The notes under the pieces were generated by a model. The model saw only the letters and a program-made list of their open reading frames with translations, was not told the DNA's origin and made no database searches. Below, one piece after another: positions 19,271 through 26,852 of a DNA stretch of 28,989 nt (positions are counted from its first letter, which is position 1; each line of letters begins with the position of its first letter). Position numbers and translations under genes: made by a program. The stretch spans positions 1-28,989 of the IMG/VR virus record IMGVR_UViG_3300009599_000903. One strand, given 5' to 3'. This DNA comes from a virus.

Positions 19271-19555
19271 TTATTTTTTTCTTACTTTCAGTCCAGAACC
19301 AAATCCTTTGTTGCTATCAACAACTCTAAATTTCATTCCAGGTTTCGATGAATCAACTTTAGAACGCACATTCATATCTATATTCTTGCCATCAGTTACA
19401 ACTTGATTTACCGCATCTGCTTTACCTTGCTCATAAAAGAACTTAGCGTAAGCCTCTGGGTTCATAGCCATATTAAGGGCGGTATGATATTGTTTTGCAT
19501 CCTTTAAAACACCTTTGTCGTCTAAGAAAGATTGTACGAAGTTGTTTAAATTCAT
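19271..19555 (-). CDS. C-terminal part of the scaffold-like protein (94 aa from first ATG)
   Basis: The frame enters from the scaffold gene: skipping one A of the A7 run gives Lys-Lys-Glu-Val-Val-Glu-Lys-Gln and then this Met at 19555, so the restored scaffold would be about 389 residues. Contents: SFLDDKGVLKDAKQYHTALN, MAMNPEAYAKFFYEQGKADA (helical) and a short basic tail SGLKVRKK. A basic C-terminal helix/tail is the usual capsid-binding end of phage scaffolds. The sequence reads as the tail of a scaffold and not as a free-standing gene; independent initiation at 19555 cannot be excluded because phages sometimes make a short scaffold form. It ends 24 bases before the major capsid start. Confidence 0.7.
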   Translation of the reverse strand: MNLNNFVQSFLDDKGVLKDAKQYHTALNMAMNPEAYAKFFYEQGKADAVNQVVTDGKNIDMNVRSKVDSSKPGMKFRVVDSNKGFGSGLKVRKK

Positions 19556-19562
19556 TTGCTTT

Positions 19563-20441
19563 TCAACAACTTCTTTTTTTATTCTTAGGCTTAAAGTTTA
19601 AAGTTTTGTCGCCGATTTTAAATTCAAAACCTTTGAATTCTTCGCCAAAAAACTTTGAGGTTTTAGTCTCAAAAGATTCCCTTTGAGAGTTTATAATCTC
19701 CTGCTCTTTAGATTTTTCATCATTATATTGCTTATAAAACGTAACAGCTTCTTTAGCTTCTTCGGGTAAATTCTCCAAACTTGACTCAAGTGGAGCTTTG
19801 TATTTTTCCCTTGTCTGCTCAAAATACTGCTTTGCTTTATGTAGCTCTTGTTTTTTATCAAGACTTTTCTTCTTTTTGTCCGTGTCTGTATCTACACTTT
19901 CATCAATGTTAAACCTATCTTCTATCAGGAAACTGATATCCGAATCATCTAACTCTGGATTTGATTGTTTATAATATTCACACAATAAAGCTTCCTCTTT
20001 ATAGTCACTAATGTCTTCATTAGCTTTTACAAAGTCCTTCAAACCTCTTTTGGTTTCGTTTTTAAATTGTAAATATTTTTCAACCTCCTCAGGAAGTTCT
20101 TGATTTTTACTATCCTTATTTGAAAGAACGTTTTCTAATTCCTCTAATCCCATACTATATTTATTAGTAAGGAATTCAGCAATTATTTCTTCTTTGGAAA
20201 TATTAACCTCTTTATTTTGAGTTTGTACCTCCTGTTCAGCATCAGCGCTTGCTTCTGCATTAATTTCTTCTTTTACCTCTTGGTTTTCTTCAGCTACAGC
20301 TGCTTCTTCTTTAACCTCAGGTTCTTTTGGTGTTTCCTCAACCGTGTTTTCGGTTTCTGAAACATTTTTACTATCATCCTCCTTTACAGGTGGCTTTGAT
20401 AAGTCGACTTTAAAGTCAACTTCATTATTTTCTTGATTCAT
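19563..20441 (-). CDS. Scaffold-like capsid assembly protein, N-terminal part (292 aa as read)
   Basis: ATG at 20441, just upstream of the capsid gene and behind a promoter-like element. Residues 1-80 are extremely acidic and low-complexity (Glu, Val, Ala, Asn), and 80-280 are charged, helical and coiled-coil-like (KQELHKAKQYFEQTREKYKA). The last family-like stretch is GFEFKIGDKTLNFKPKN. As read, the frame then runs AAT-AAA-AAA-AGA-AGT-TGT to TGA, ending Lys-Lys-Arg-Ser-Cys. With one A fewer it continues Glu-Val-Val-Glu-Lys-Gln into the 94-residue frame. Acidic helical composition, position between portal and capsid, and the basic C-terminal tail in the next frame all fit a scaffold. No homologue-level motif was needed or seen. 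Confidence 0.75.
   Translation of the reverse strand: MNQENNEVDFKVDLSKPPVKEDDSKNVSETENTVEETPKEPEVKEEAAVAEENQEVKEEINAEASADAEQEVQTQNKEVNISKEEIIAEFLTNKYSMGLEELENVLSNKDSKNQELPEEVEKYLQFKNETKRGLKDFVKANEDISDYKEEALLCEYYKQSNPELDDSDISFLIEDRFNIDESVDTDTDKKKKSLDKKQELHKAKQYFEQTREKYKAPLESSLENLPEEAKEAVTFYKQYNDEKSKEQEIINSQRESFETKTSKFFGEEFKGFEFKIGDKTLNFKPKNKKRSC
19574..19580 (-). other. A7 tract at the scaffold frame junction
   Basis: The coding strand reads AAT-AAA-AAA-A-GAA. Seven A end the 292-residue frame four codons later; six A would give one continuous scaffold of about 389 residues. Confidence 0.7.
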
Positions 20442-20464
20442 AATAGATTAAATTAAAATTTATA

Positions 20465-20485
20465 CTGCAAAATTAAACAAAAAAA
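20465..20485 (-). promoter_or_regulatory. Candidate promoter (TAATTTTG) for the scaffold-capsid unit
   Basis: The 44-base gap between portal and scaffold carries TAATTTTG on the minus strand (20475-20468), matching TAnnTTTG, preceded by a T-run ending in G. It lies 27 bases ahead of the scaffold ATG. With the terminator at 17795-17831 it would define a scaffold plus capsid transcript. Confidence 0.45.
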
Positions 20486-22927
20486 CTATACATTTTCTGG
20501 GGCCACTGTTGCTTGCAAATTACTCATAATCTGATTAGCGTCACCAGCTTCCCTAAAATCGACAGGTGGTAAATCCTGTTTTCTTTGTCTTATTAATTTA
20601 CTTTGTTGAGTTGCTTGTTTATCTGTCCTTTCGTCTTTCCTATCTTCTTTATACTTATCCTTACTAGAAGACATGTCTTTTTCCATCTGCTTTAATTGCA
20701 TCTGAAACTGATGCTTCATTTGAAGGATTTCTTTGTCTATTTCTTTTTGAGCTTGCATTTTTTGCATCTCTAATTGACTCTTCATCTGAGCTAATTGAGA
20801 TTCCATTTCAGATTTAATCTGCTCTTCTTGTATTCTGCCTTGAGATGCTGCTTGAGCAGACTGAGCGTTTGCTTGACTTTGCATCTGAATGTTTTGTTGC
20901 TGAATATCCATATCCTCCTTTTGCTTCTTTTTCTTTTTGATTTTCAAAAGGGAATTGGCTAGAGTGAAGTTTTTGACAGACCTAATATCTATAGCGTCAT
21001 CAAGGTCTATTTGTTTCGCTTGAATTGATTGCTGAATATTTTGTTCTAGCCTTTGCTTTTCTTCTTCATCTGGCTCTATTTCTATAAACACCCCAAAGTC
21101 ATGCAAGTGAAGTCCTATTATCTCTTCAACAACTTCCAGGTTGTTTTTACCAATCATCTTAGCAAAATCTTCTGCAAAATCAGAATACTGCATTATATCG
21201 GATATTCTGTAAGAAAGAGCCTCTGCAAGTCTTTTAGTTATGTTAATTCCAGATTGAACCACATGTCTAGTGGCTGTATTACTGTTTAACGCAGCAAGCT
21301 TCTGAAGTCCAACCAAAGCGTATTGGTCAGGATTACTTCCGTCCCTAGCTTCATTAATTCCAGTCACCGCTCTAATCATATTTAATTGATAATTATACAT
21401 ACCAATTAAACTTTGTATTTTAGCGTTTGAACCACTGCTAGTTAGCTCTTGAATAGGAACTCTTGCGTTATTAAAATCTCCGTCTTCAGTATAGCTCCTA
21501 CCAATAACACTACCAGTTTGAAAATACATTGATAAAGCTTCTGATGGATTATAAGAAGCTCCATTACCTAAATCAACACTGTTTAAACCATCGGCATCAA
21601 TAAACACGCCATCTGGTATCATCTTTGCAACTACCTGCTGCAGTTTTAAGTGAGTAAGTTGTATTTGGTCAGCAAAAGGTATCATTCTTTTTACTAAAGA
21701 ATCTATATTTCCTTTTGATAATTTTATAGCAGACACAATGTATGGAGGTAAAGACCTTTGAAATGCAGATTTTGGTCTTACCATATTAGACATAAGTTCC
21801 CATTTTAGCAAATGGTTTGTGCCCATAACTAAAACTCCCTCATACCAAACATCTATCCTTCTTGATACTTTTTTAAATCTTTCTTCCTGGTCTTCTGGAG
21901 GGTTGAATGAGCCGTCTTTTTTTATCGCTTTTTGACCGCCATTGTCATTTTGCTTTACTTTATATACTATTTCTTTGTCTGTTTTGTAGCAAAAATACAA
22001 CAAAGAAACATTTGCTTTATCTAATCCACTTTGTGTTTGTAGATTTTGAGTGCTTCTGTAGCCATCAAATCTACTTGCAACTTTAGATATTTGTTCTATA
22101 TCCTCTTGAGTTAGATTTGGGTTTATCTTTTTAATCTCTGTTACATGAACAGATTTAAGTTCCCCAAAATAATAACAGTCCCTAAAATTAGGGTCTTCTG
22201 TAGGTGAATAAACAAAGTTTAATGGGTCAACATATTCCACCCTAACGCCATCATGGACATCAAAAGAGTGTTTTAAAGCTGATATACCTAAGACAACATT
22301 GTCTTCATCTACACGCCTTTTGACCTCATCATATTCATTTAACTCCATCAGGGCCTTGATGGCTGTTTCTTCAGCCACCTCTACAGCTTGCTTATACCTT
22401 AAATCCATATAAAGATTTAACTCTTCCTCTGAGTCTGGTACAATATCTTCTTTTATGTTAAATGCATCAACGCCAGTTTCGGCTTTTACTTTCTGCAAAA
22501 GCTCCTTTCCTATCATATCTGTTTGCATTTCAGTCCTGAACATCTGTCTCCTTAAAGAAGACAAATCATCTACAGCTTCTACTTTAACATCTAAAAGTCT
22601 ATTCTGTATACCGTTTACAACAACATCTACAAATTTAGGAATAATAGGTACTGGTGTCCAATCTAAATTCAGGTAAGAAAGGTCTCCATTTACAGATAAC
22701 TCATTTTTGTATTTTTCTACTGGCTGCTGACCTCTTGCATAAAGTCTTCTTTTTAGAAACTCAGAACGTATTTCTCCATACATACTTGTTCCGTTATCCC
22801 TAGAAAACCATTCAGACTCTATAGCATGGCCAACTCGCAGTCCATACTCATAAGAGTCCTTCTCTACGTCTGGTACAAATTGATTTGGAAAACCACCACC
22901 CGAATTGAATTTTGGCTTATTTATCAT
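20486..22927 (-). CDS. Portal protein, crAss-like type, 813 aa
   Basis: ATG at 22927, two bases after the terminase stop; TAG stop at 20486. The N-terminal part has RLYARGQQPVEKYKN and FVDVVVNGIQNRLLDVKV. The core includes ISALKHSFDVHDGVRVEYVD and PLNFVYSPTEDPNFRDCYYF. Further on come FADQIQLTHLKLQQVVAKMI, then a Gly/Asn stretch and RAVTGINEARDGSNPDQYAL; these I recognise from portals of crAss-like and related Bacteroidota phages. The last 170 residues begin with a Lys-rich segment (KIKKKKKQ) and form a Gln/Met-rich coiled coil (QMKHQFQMQLKQMEKD), matching the long helical barrel end of this family. Length of about 800 also fits. Role: dodecameric ring at one capsid vertex through which DNA is packaged and ejected. 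Confidence 0.9.
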   Translation of the reverse strand: MINKPKFNSGGGFPNQFVPDVEKDSYEYGLRVGHAIESEWFSRDNGTSMYGEIRSEFLKRRLYARGQQPVEKYKNELSVNGDLSYLNLDWTPVPIIPKFVDVVVNGIQNRLLDVKVEAVDDLSSLRRQMFRTEMQTDMIGKELLQKVKAETGVDAFNIKEDIVPDSEEELNLYMDLRYKQAVEVAEETAIKALMELNEYDEVKRRVDEDNVVLGISALKHSFDVHDGVRVEYVDPLNFVYSPTEDPNFRDCYYFGELKSVHVTEIKKINPNLTQEDIEQISKVASRFDGYRSTQNLQTQSGLDKANVSLLYFCYKTDKEIVYKVKQNDNGGQKAIKKDGSFNPPEDQEERFKKVSRRIDVWYEGVLVMGTNHLLKWELMSNMVRPKSAFQRSLPPYIVSAIKLSKGNIDSLVKRMIPFADQIQLTHLKLQQVVAKMIPDGVFIDADGLNSVDLGNGASYNPSEALSMYFQTGSVIGRSYTEDGDFNNARVPIQELTSSGSNAKIQSLIGMYNYQLNMIRAVTGINEARDGSNPDQYALVGLQKLAALNSNTATRHVVQSGINITKRLAEALSYRISDIMQYSDFAEDFAKMIGKNNLEVVEEIIGLHLHDFGVFIEIEPDEEEKQRLEQNIQQSIQAKQIDLDDAIDIRSVKNFTLANSLLKIKKKKKQKEDMDIQQQNIQMQSQANAQSAQAASQGRIQEEQIKSEMESQLAQMKSQLEMQKMQAQKEIDKEILQMKHQFQMQLKQMEKDMSSSKDKYKEDRKDERTDKQATQQSKLIRQRKQDLPPVDFREAGDANQIMSNLQATVAPENV

Positions 22928-22929
22928 AT

Positions 22930-23403
22930 TTATTTAATAATTTCACTAACAAAACCTTTGTTACTGTATTTGGCAAAGTTAAGATTTATTTGATTACGTT
23001 TTTCTCGACCTATATTTTTTGTGGACTGATTTGCCATTATTGCAAAACCCGAACTAACCGTAGCGTCAAACCTTGTTCTATTGTTAATATCATAATTAGC
23101 CCAGTCTAAAAGAGTTCTGTTGAAAAACATGTTTCCACAACTCCCGTAGTCTGAATTTGCTTCATCTCTAAGTACGCCAACATGGTTTTCAATATAGCTT
23201 TCAATATTCTCTGCATGAACAGATATTACAGCACTAGAAGAAGGTATTCCACCTAATTCTTTTTCTGATTTTGACAATATATTCCTGTGTTTATCTGGTC
23301 TGTTTATTGAAAATGCTCTATATCCTCTTTCTTTTAAATAGTATAAAATTCTAGGCTTATTGTTCTCAAGCAATATAGGCATGCCATAAAAGTGAAGAGC
23401 CAT
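22930..23403 (-). CDS. Terminase large subunit, C-terminal nuclease part (frame-separated)
   Basis: The frame is read from at least 23433, ahead of the first ATG at 23403: Thr-Ala-Glu-Ile-Phe-Tyr-Glu-Asp-Val-Leu then MALHFYGMPILLENNKPRIL. This is the 'TAEIFYED...ENNKP' signature of the second acidic nuclease motif of this terminase family. Near the end, TRFDATVSSGFAIMANQ carries the third conserved Asp of the RNase H-like nuclease. The first ATG is therefore internal to a conserved motif and is unlikely to be a true start. Joined to the upstream frame, the terminase would be about 748 residues, a normal length for the group. Ends two bases before the portal start. Confidence 0.8.
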   Translation of the reverse strand: MALHFYGMPILLENNKPRILYYLKERGYRAFSINRPDKHRNILSKSEKELGGIPSSSAVISVHAENIESYIENHVGVLRDEANSDYGSCGNMFFNRTLLDWANYDINNRTRFDATVSSGFAIMANQSTKNIGREKRNQINLNFAKYSNKGFVSEIIK

Positions 23404-25177
23404 TAAAACGTCTTCGTAAAATATCTCTGCTGTTTGGTCTTGATATATACTCTAAGAAAAACATGTTTGTTGGCGCATCTTCCATATGAAACTTAGTCAT
23501 TCCATGAACAGAGCCTTTGGAACCACCACCACCGACAACTCCTGATATATCATATGAATCCCCTCCAAAAGAACCTATATGTGCATTTCCTGGATGTTTT
23601 CTTCCATTTTTTTCAACCACATTATTAATTAATCCTTTGGATGGAATCCAAGAAACAAAAAATCTACCCTTTACGTCTGGAGAGAAAACAACTTCAGTGT
23701 CTCTCAATCCGTTTTTCCAATGAAAATTACCCCTTGACACTGTTGATTTTATAGCAAAAGAATCGTTATAATCAATCTGTTCGTATATTTTTGTTAAATT
23801 AAATATTGTGTTTTTAGACTCATCTCTAAACGCATGAGACTCTGTTCTTGGGAATTGCCTATAATATTCATTTAGAGCATCTGGGTCGTTCTTGAGGCTA
23901 TCTACTTCATTTTGCCAATACTCTAAAGCTCCTTGGTGAATGTAATCACCATTGGTACTAACTATTGGTGATTTTGGAGTTTGCAGAACAGGTTGACCGT
24001 ACATATCAATAAATCCCTCCATATTCCATTCCATTGGAATAAATAGATTATAAAGACCACTCTTTGTTTGTCCATTAGAGTTTCTAGAAGATGTGTCTGA
24101 ATCGTAATATAGTTTTTTAAAGTTTTCGCCTCCTTTATCTAATGCGTTTGAGGTGGAGCCCATCATGCATTTGCCAATGATTCTGCTACCCAATCTCAAA
24201 CAGGTTTTTGTGACCCTCCAGTTGTTAAGTATATTATCTGGCTTTTCCCATTTTCCACTTTCATCATGCACAAGAAGAGCTAATTTTTCTCCATCATAAC
24301 TGTTGTCTCCCGTATTCTTCCAATCAATAGTAGTATCTAACCCTTGAAGGTCACTATTTGTTTTAAGGCTAGACATGGATTTCCTTGTTAGCTTAGAAGC
24401 TGGAACTCTATATGCAAGCTCTGATTTAGGCCTGTCCATACCATCTTGTATGGGTTTAAAGAAAAATGGATAATTTACTGAAATAGGAACAACTTTGTCC
24501 GTAAACATTTTTTTTGCGTCACTACCTGTTTTTGATAATATTCCAAACCTAGAGTCTGAGGTTATTGTTGCTTGGTTTACTGTTTCTGAGGAAGACATAA
24601 ACGAGAACCCCGAACGCCTATTCTTTAAGTAGCACATTCCATAGCACCTGTTATCCGCTTTACATGCCTCCCAATAAATAAAAAATATTCTATTTGATTC
24701 CCTATATTCTGGCCTTCCTACATCAATCTTTGTCCATTGTAAGTACATGTAATGTGTACCAGTTATGTACACTGGTTTTCCATTATTCATAAACCAAAAC
24801 CCATTTTCCCTCCTGTCGAACTCGTTTTCAATATAGGGAATCCAAGTCTCCTTGAACTCTTTGTTCATTTCATTCCATTGAAATATAGTTTGTAGTGGTT
24901 TTAGTGCTTTTGAGTATTCTGAAGCTTCCCAGTATTGCTCCTTTTTATCTAATGACCGTTTGTGAACTTTTGTTGGTTTTTTAGGAAGTGCAATATTGAG
25001 ATTGTTTATTTGAACCACATCCCCAATAGTTCCGTCTTTAGATATTACGATTACATCTAACTCTTTGTCATAGCCGTAATTGAATGATTTTTTTGCGTTC
25101 TTTTTTTTCATTACCTTCTCAGGAATGAAATCTTCTATCACACATAGTAAATCATTATTTAGACCTTCTTTCAGCAA
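23366..25177 (-). CDS. Terminase large subunit, N-terminal ATPase part and start of nuclease (603 aa as read)
   Basis: The motor that drives DNA into the procapsid and cuts it. The ATG at 25177 overlaps the preceding gene by 23 bases; Met23 (25111) is an alternative. Residues 80-180 carry the lead region (FWFMNNGKPVYITGTHYMYL). A Walker A-like loop is at 185-193 (KNRRSGFSF, Phe where Lys is usual), Walker B at 299-306 (LALLVHDE, catalytic pair Asp305-Glu306), and the coupling motif at 340-345 (GSTSNA). The nuclease begins at about 500, with the first metal-binding Asp in GGDSYD (538-543). Up to Pro581 the sequence is family-like. After that the frame gives a short Arg/Ser-rich tail to a stop, whereas one frame over continues the nuclease. 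Without rejoining, two of the three nuclease acidic motifs are missing. Confidence 0.88.
   Translation of the reverse strand: MLKEGLNNDLLCVIEDFIPEKVMKKKNAKKSFNYGYDKELDVIVISKDGTIGDVVQINNLNIALPKKPTKVHKRSLDKKEQYWEASEYSKALKPLQTIFQWNEMNKEFKETWIPYIENEFDRRENGFWFMNNGKPVYITGTHYMYLQWTKIDVGRPEYRESNRIFFIYWEACKADNRCYGMCYLKNRRSGFSFMSSSETVNQATITSDSRFGILSKTGSDAKKMFTDKVVPISVNYPFFFKPIQDGMDRPKSELAYRVPASKLTRKSMSSLKTNSDLQGLDTTIDWKNTGDNSYDGEKLALLVHDESGKWEKPDNILNNWRVTKTCLRLGSRIIGKCMMGSTSNALDKGGENFKKLYYDSDTSSRNSNGQTKSGLYNLFIPMEWNMEGFIDMYGQPVLQTPKSPIVSTNGDYIHQGALEYWQNEVDSLKNDPDALNEYYRQFPRTESHAFRDESKNTIFNLTKIYEQIDYNDSFAIKSTVSRGNFHWKNGLRDTEVVFSPDVKGRFFVSWIPSKGLINNVVEKNGRKHPGNAHIGSFGGDSYDISGVVGGGGSKGSVHGMTKFHMEDAPTNMFFLEYISRPNSRDILRRRFNGSSLLWHAYIA
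23432..23437 (-). other. Frame junction in the terminase large subunit (CCA-AAC)
   Basis: The coding strand reads AGA-CCA-AAC-AGC-AGA. Skipping one A gives Arg-Pro-Thr-Ala-Glu-Ile-Phe-Tyr-Glu-Asp; a two-base step back after AAC gives Arg-Pro-Asn-Thr-Ala-Glu, which would keep the spacing I recall for the family. Only three A occur here, so homopolymer slippage is a weak explanation. Confidence 0.65.
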
Positions 25178-25433
25178 ATCCTCCAGTTAATTTCTTTTTT
25201 TCCTCTTCTGGGTTTTCAAGCATGTTCTTTTCGTTTTCTATTCTATTTAAAATTTCAAACGCATCAAAAATAGCTAGCTTTTTTGTAGCTGCTGCATTTT
25301 TTAACCTATCGGCAGCTAACTCATCTTCAGGGTCTGGTTTTATTATTTCCTCTTCCGCAACCCTAATTAGTTGATTTACAGCTTCATGACCAGCTTTTAT
25401 AATTCTTTCTTTTATGTCTTTTATATTTGTCAT
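25155..25433 (-). CDS. Small helical protein before the large terminase; candidate small terminase subunit, 92 aa
   Basis: Chosen start: ATG at 25433, because it overlaps the previous gene's TGA as ATGA, the typical coupled arrangement; an earlier ATG at 25445 would add four residues. The protein is highly charged and helical: IKDIKERIIKAGHEAVNQLI, then RVAEEEIIKPDPEDELAADR, LKNAAATKKLAIFDAFEILN and a C-terminal GGFAERRSK. The PDPEDELAADRLKNAAATKK segment with its basic flank could be a DNA- or oligomer-contacting helix pair. Position immediately ahead of and overlapping the large terminase is where the small subunit normally sits. I see no clear helix-turn-helix, so the assignment is positional inference. 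Confidence 0.55.
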   Translation of the reverse strand: MTNIKDIKERIIKAGHEAVNQLIRVAEEEIIKPDPEDELAADRLKNAAATKKLAIFDAFEILNRIENEKNMLENPEEEKKKLTGGFAERRSK

Positions 25434-25987
25434 ATTATAGCACATATGTCAGATGACCTCATTCGATAAAGTATCTCTCCATCTATATCGAATTCGTATT
25501 CACTGTCTTTTAAGAAATTTATTTTACTACCCTCTAAAACACCTAAATCTTTAAGGATGCTGTTAGAGTAAACTACATGACCTGTATTATCCTCATAACC
25601 TTCTTCATAAAGATAAGAATTTTCCTTATCAATTGGTTTTACGAAACAGTAGTCACCTACAGAGTTCCACTCAGTACCATTATTGTATAAATAAAACTGA
25701 TATTCATCAATAAAATACAGACCGTCCTTAAAATAATTAGGTGATTTTTTTGGTCGACCTCTCATGTCGTAATATATCCTAAATATATTATGATGAACAA
25801 TTATTTTGTCCCCAACAGATATACTTCCTTTGTATCTCCCTGGAAGACAAACTACCTCAGCGTACCTGTTTACGTGCTTATGATTTTCCACCGTGGAGTT
25901 CACAATCACCTTTTGACCAGACAGCTCTATTTCATTATTGTATTCACCTCCAATAGGCTTTACAATAAAGTAATAAGGTGACTTCAT
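25430..25987 (-). CDS. Tandem GroES-like (co-chaperonin fold) protein, 185 aa
   Basis: The protein divides into two related halves. Both open with the same strand (YYFIVKPI at 5-12, DYCFVKPI at 112-119). Both then have a VV-turn region and a 'G-D/S-K-I' strand (YKGSISVGDKIIVHH at 52-66, KDLGVLEGSKINFLK at 146-160), and both close with a DG strand pair (DGLYFIDEYQFYLY; DGEILYRMRSSDICAII). The last element closely resembles the end of GroES (LIMSESDILAIV), and 'SVGDKIIVHHN' matches GroES 'KVGDIVIFND'. I therefore infer a duplicated GroES fold, analogous in role to phage co-chaperonins such as T4 gp31, possibly helping fold the capsid protein on host GroEL. Residues 20-45 could be the mobile loop, but the usual hydrophobic tripeptide is not certain. 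A structural beta-barrel protein reusing the fold is the alternative. Confidence 0.6.
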   Translation of the reverse strand: MKSPYYFIVKPIGGEYNNEIELSGQKVIVNSTVENHKHVNRYAEVVCLPGRYKGSISVGDKIIVHHNIFRIYYDMRGRPKKSPNYFKDGLYFIDEYQFYLYNNGTEWNSVGDYCFVKPIDKENSYLYEEGYEDNTGHVVYSNSILKDLGVLEGSKINFLKDSEYEFDIDGEILYRMRSSDICAII

Positions 25988-25988
25988 T

Positions 25989-26213
25989 TTAAAAGAATAT
26001 ATTGTATTCTATAGAAACAGGTATGTTTTTATTAAACTCCTTCCAAAGAAAAACCTCGTTATCTTTTTCAATATATATAAGATACGACTCTTTTTCTTTG
26101 TTGAAATCAATAAGATGAATAGAATGACTGCCGCTCAAAACATCTTGACCTAAGATGTAATGCATAGCACTGCTTTTGTAGTCTGCCCCTATTGATATTT
26201 TACGAATTTCCAT
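25989..26213 (-). CDS. Small conserved-type phage protein of unknown function, 74 aa
   Basis: ATG at 26213 overlaps the end of the preceding gene by 14 bases; TAA at 25989 sits just before the GroES-like gene. The sequence MEIRKISIGADYKSSAMHYI and LSGSHSIHLIDFNKEKESYL followed by IYIEKDNEVFLWKEFN suggests a small alpha/beta or beta-barrel protein without membrane segment or signal peptide. I recall similar short proteins near the terminase in other Bacteroidota phages but cannot assign a role. Overlap on one side and tight spacing on the other indicate translational coupling with neighbours. Confidence 0.6.
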   Translation of the reverse strand: MEIRKISIGADYKSSAMHYILGQDVLSGSHSIHLIDFNKEKESYLIYIEKDNEVFLWKEFNKNIPVSIEYNIFF

Positions 26214-26475
26214 TTTCAGTCGAATCTAAAGTAAGTTCACCCGTATCTAAGTTGATAGTTCCCTTACCATGCTCTTTTTCAAGCTCAACCATGATGGTCT
26301 GCAATTCATCTCCTTCTTGATGTAGTTTATGAAGTGCGAGATGTTTTTGTGCTTCTAAAGCCCCTACCTCTAACTGAATGTTAGATTGTTTTTGTCTAAT
26401 TTGACGAATGTTATTTAACAATTTTTCGTCGATTTGAATTTTTACATCTACAGAGATGTCTTTAAGTTTAGTCAT
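26200..26475 (-). CDS. Small coiled-coil protein, 91 aa, unknown function
   Basis: ATG at 26475, TAA at 26200, overlapping the next gene. Residues 10-70 form a continuous charged helix with heptad-like hydrophobics (IQIDEKLLNNIRQIRQKQSN, LEVGALEAQKHLALHKLHQE), followed by a short beta-like tail GTINLDTGELTLDS. Likely an oligomeric helical protein. Its place in the structural cluster suggests a virion or assembly factor, but nothing in the sequence fixes its job. Confidence 0.6.
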   Translation of the reverse strand: MTKLKDISVDVKIQIDEKLLNNIRQIRQKQSNIQLEVGALEAQKHLALHKLHQEGDELQTIMVELEKEHGKGTINLDTGELTLDSTENGNS

Positions 26476-26504
26476 TTTTATTTAATTTAGATTATATTAA
26501 TACT

Positions 26505-26852
26505 CTAGCTCCAAGGGAAGTTTTCTTCTACAGATTCCTTTGGTGTTTTTTTCTCTTCAATTGCTCTCTCTATAACACTGTTCATGTTTTCTACTGGGTG
26601 TCTGTCTTGCGCCCAAGAAATAACTTGCTCTTCCGTAAGGTCACTAAAATCTATAAATTCAGACTCATCTTCTGGTGGCGGTGAAGCAGGAACCTGACCG
26701 TTAAATGTATGAGTATAAGGATTTCCCTCAGCATCAACCTCATCTGAAACCCCAGTGTAATTAAACATTATAGATGTAATAACATCGCTTAATTCATTTA
26801 AAGATGGAGCTTTTAAAATGCCCCTTATAGACCAAGTATAAGTAATAGCCAT
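26505..26852 (-). CDS. Small protein of the tail/fibre region (DUF7936-like), 115 aa
   Basis: Starts MAITYTWSIRGILKAPSLNE at 26852, behind a promoter-like element; TAG stop at 26505. The pattern (a beta-strand 'YTW' opening, a Gly/Thr-rich middle, then FIDFSDLTEEQVISWAQDRH and a closing KKTPKESVEENFPWS) resembles small phage proteins, classed as DUF7936 if I recall correctly, that have 'Y.ELTE..VI.W' and end in 'PW'. They commonly lie beside fibre genes, and their function is unknown to me. Directly downstream of two fibre genes, so an accessory tail or assembly role is plausible. Confidence 0.6.
   Translation of the reverse strand: MAITYTWSIRGILKAPSLNELSDVITSIMFNYTGVSDEVDAEGNPYTHTFNGQVPASPPPEDESEFIDFSDLTEEQVISWAQDRHPVENMNSVIERAIEEKKTPKESVEENFPWS

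Noticed and set aside
20879-20945. Lys-rich and Gln-rich low-complexity stretch in the portal C-terminus as a frameshift site
   Set aside because: The frame continues cleanly through it to a coiled coil and a normal stop; A-runs are broken by G and C.
23366-23431. The last 21 residues of the 603-residue terminase frame as a natural C-terminus
   Set aside because: They replace the conserved TAEIFYED nuclease motif, which is present in the next frame at the same bases.
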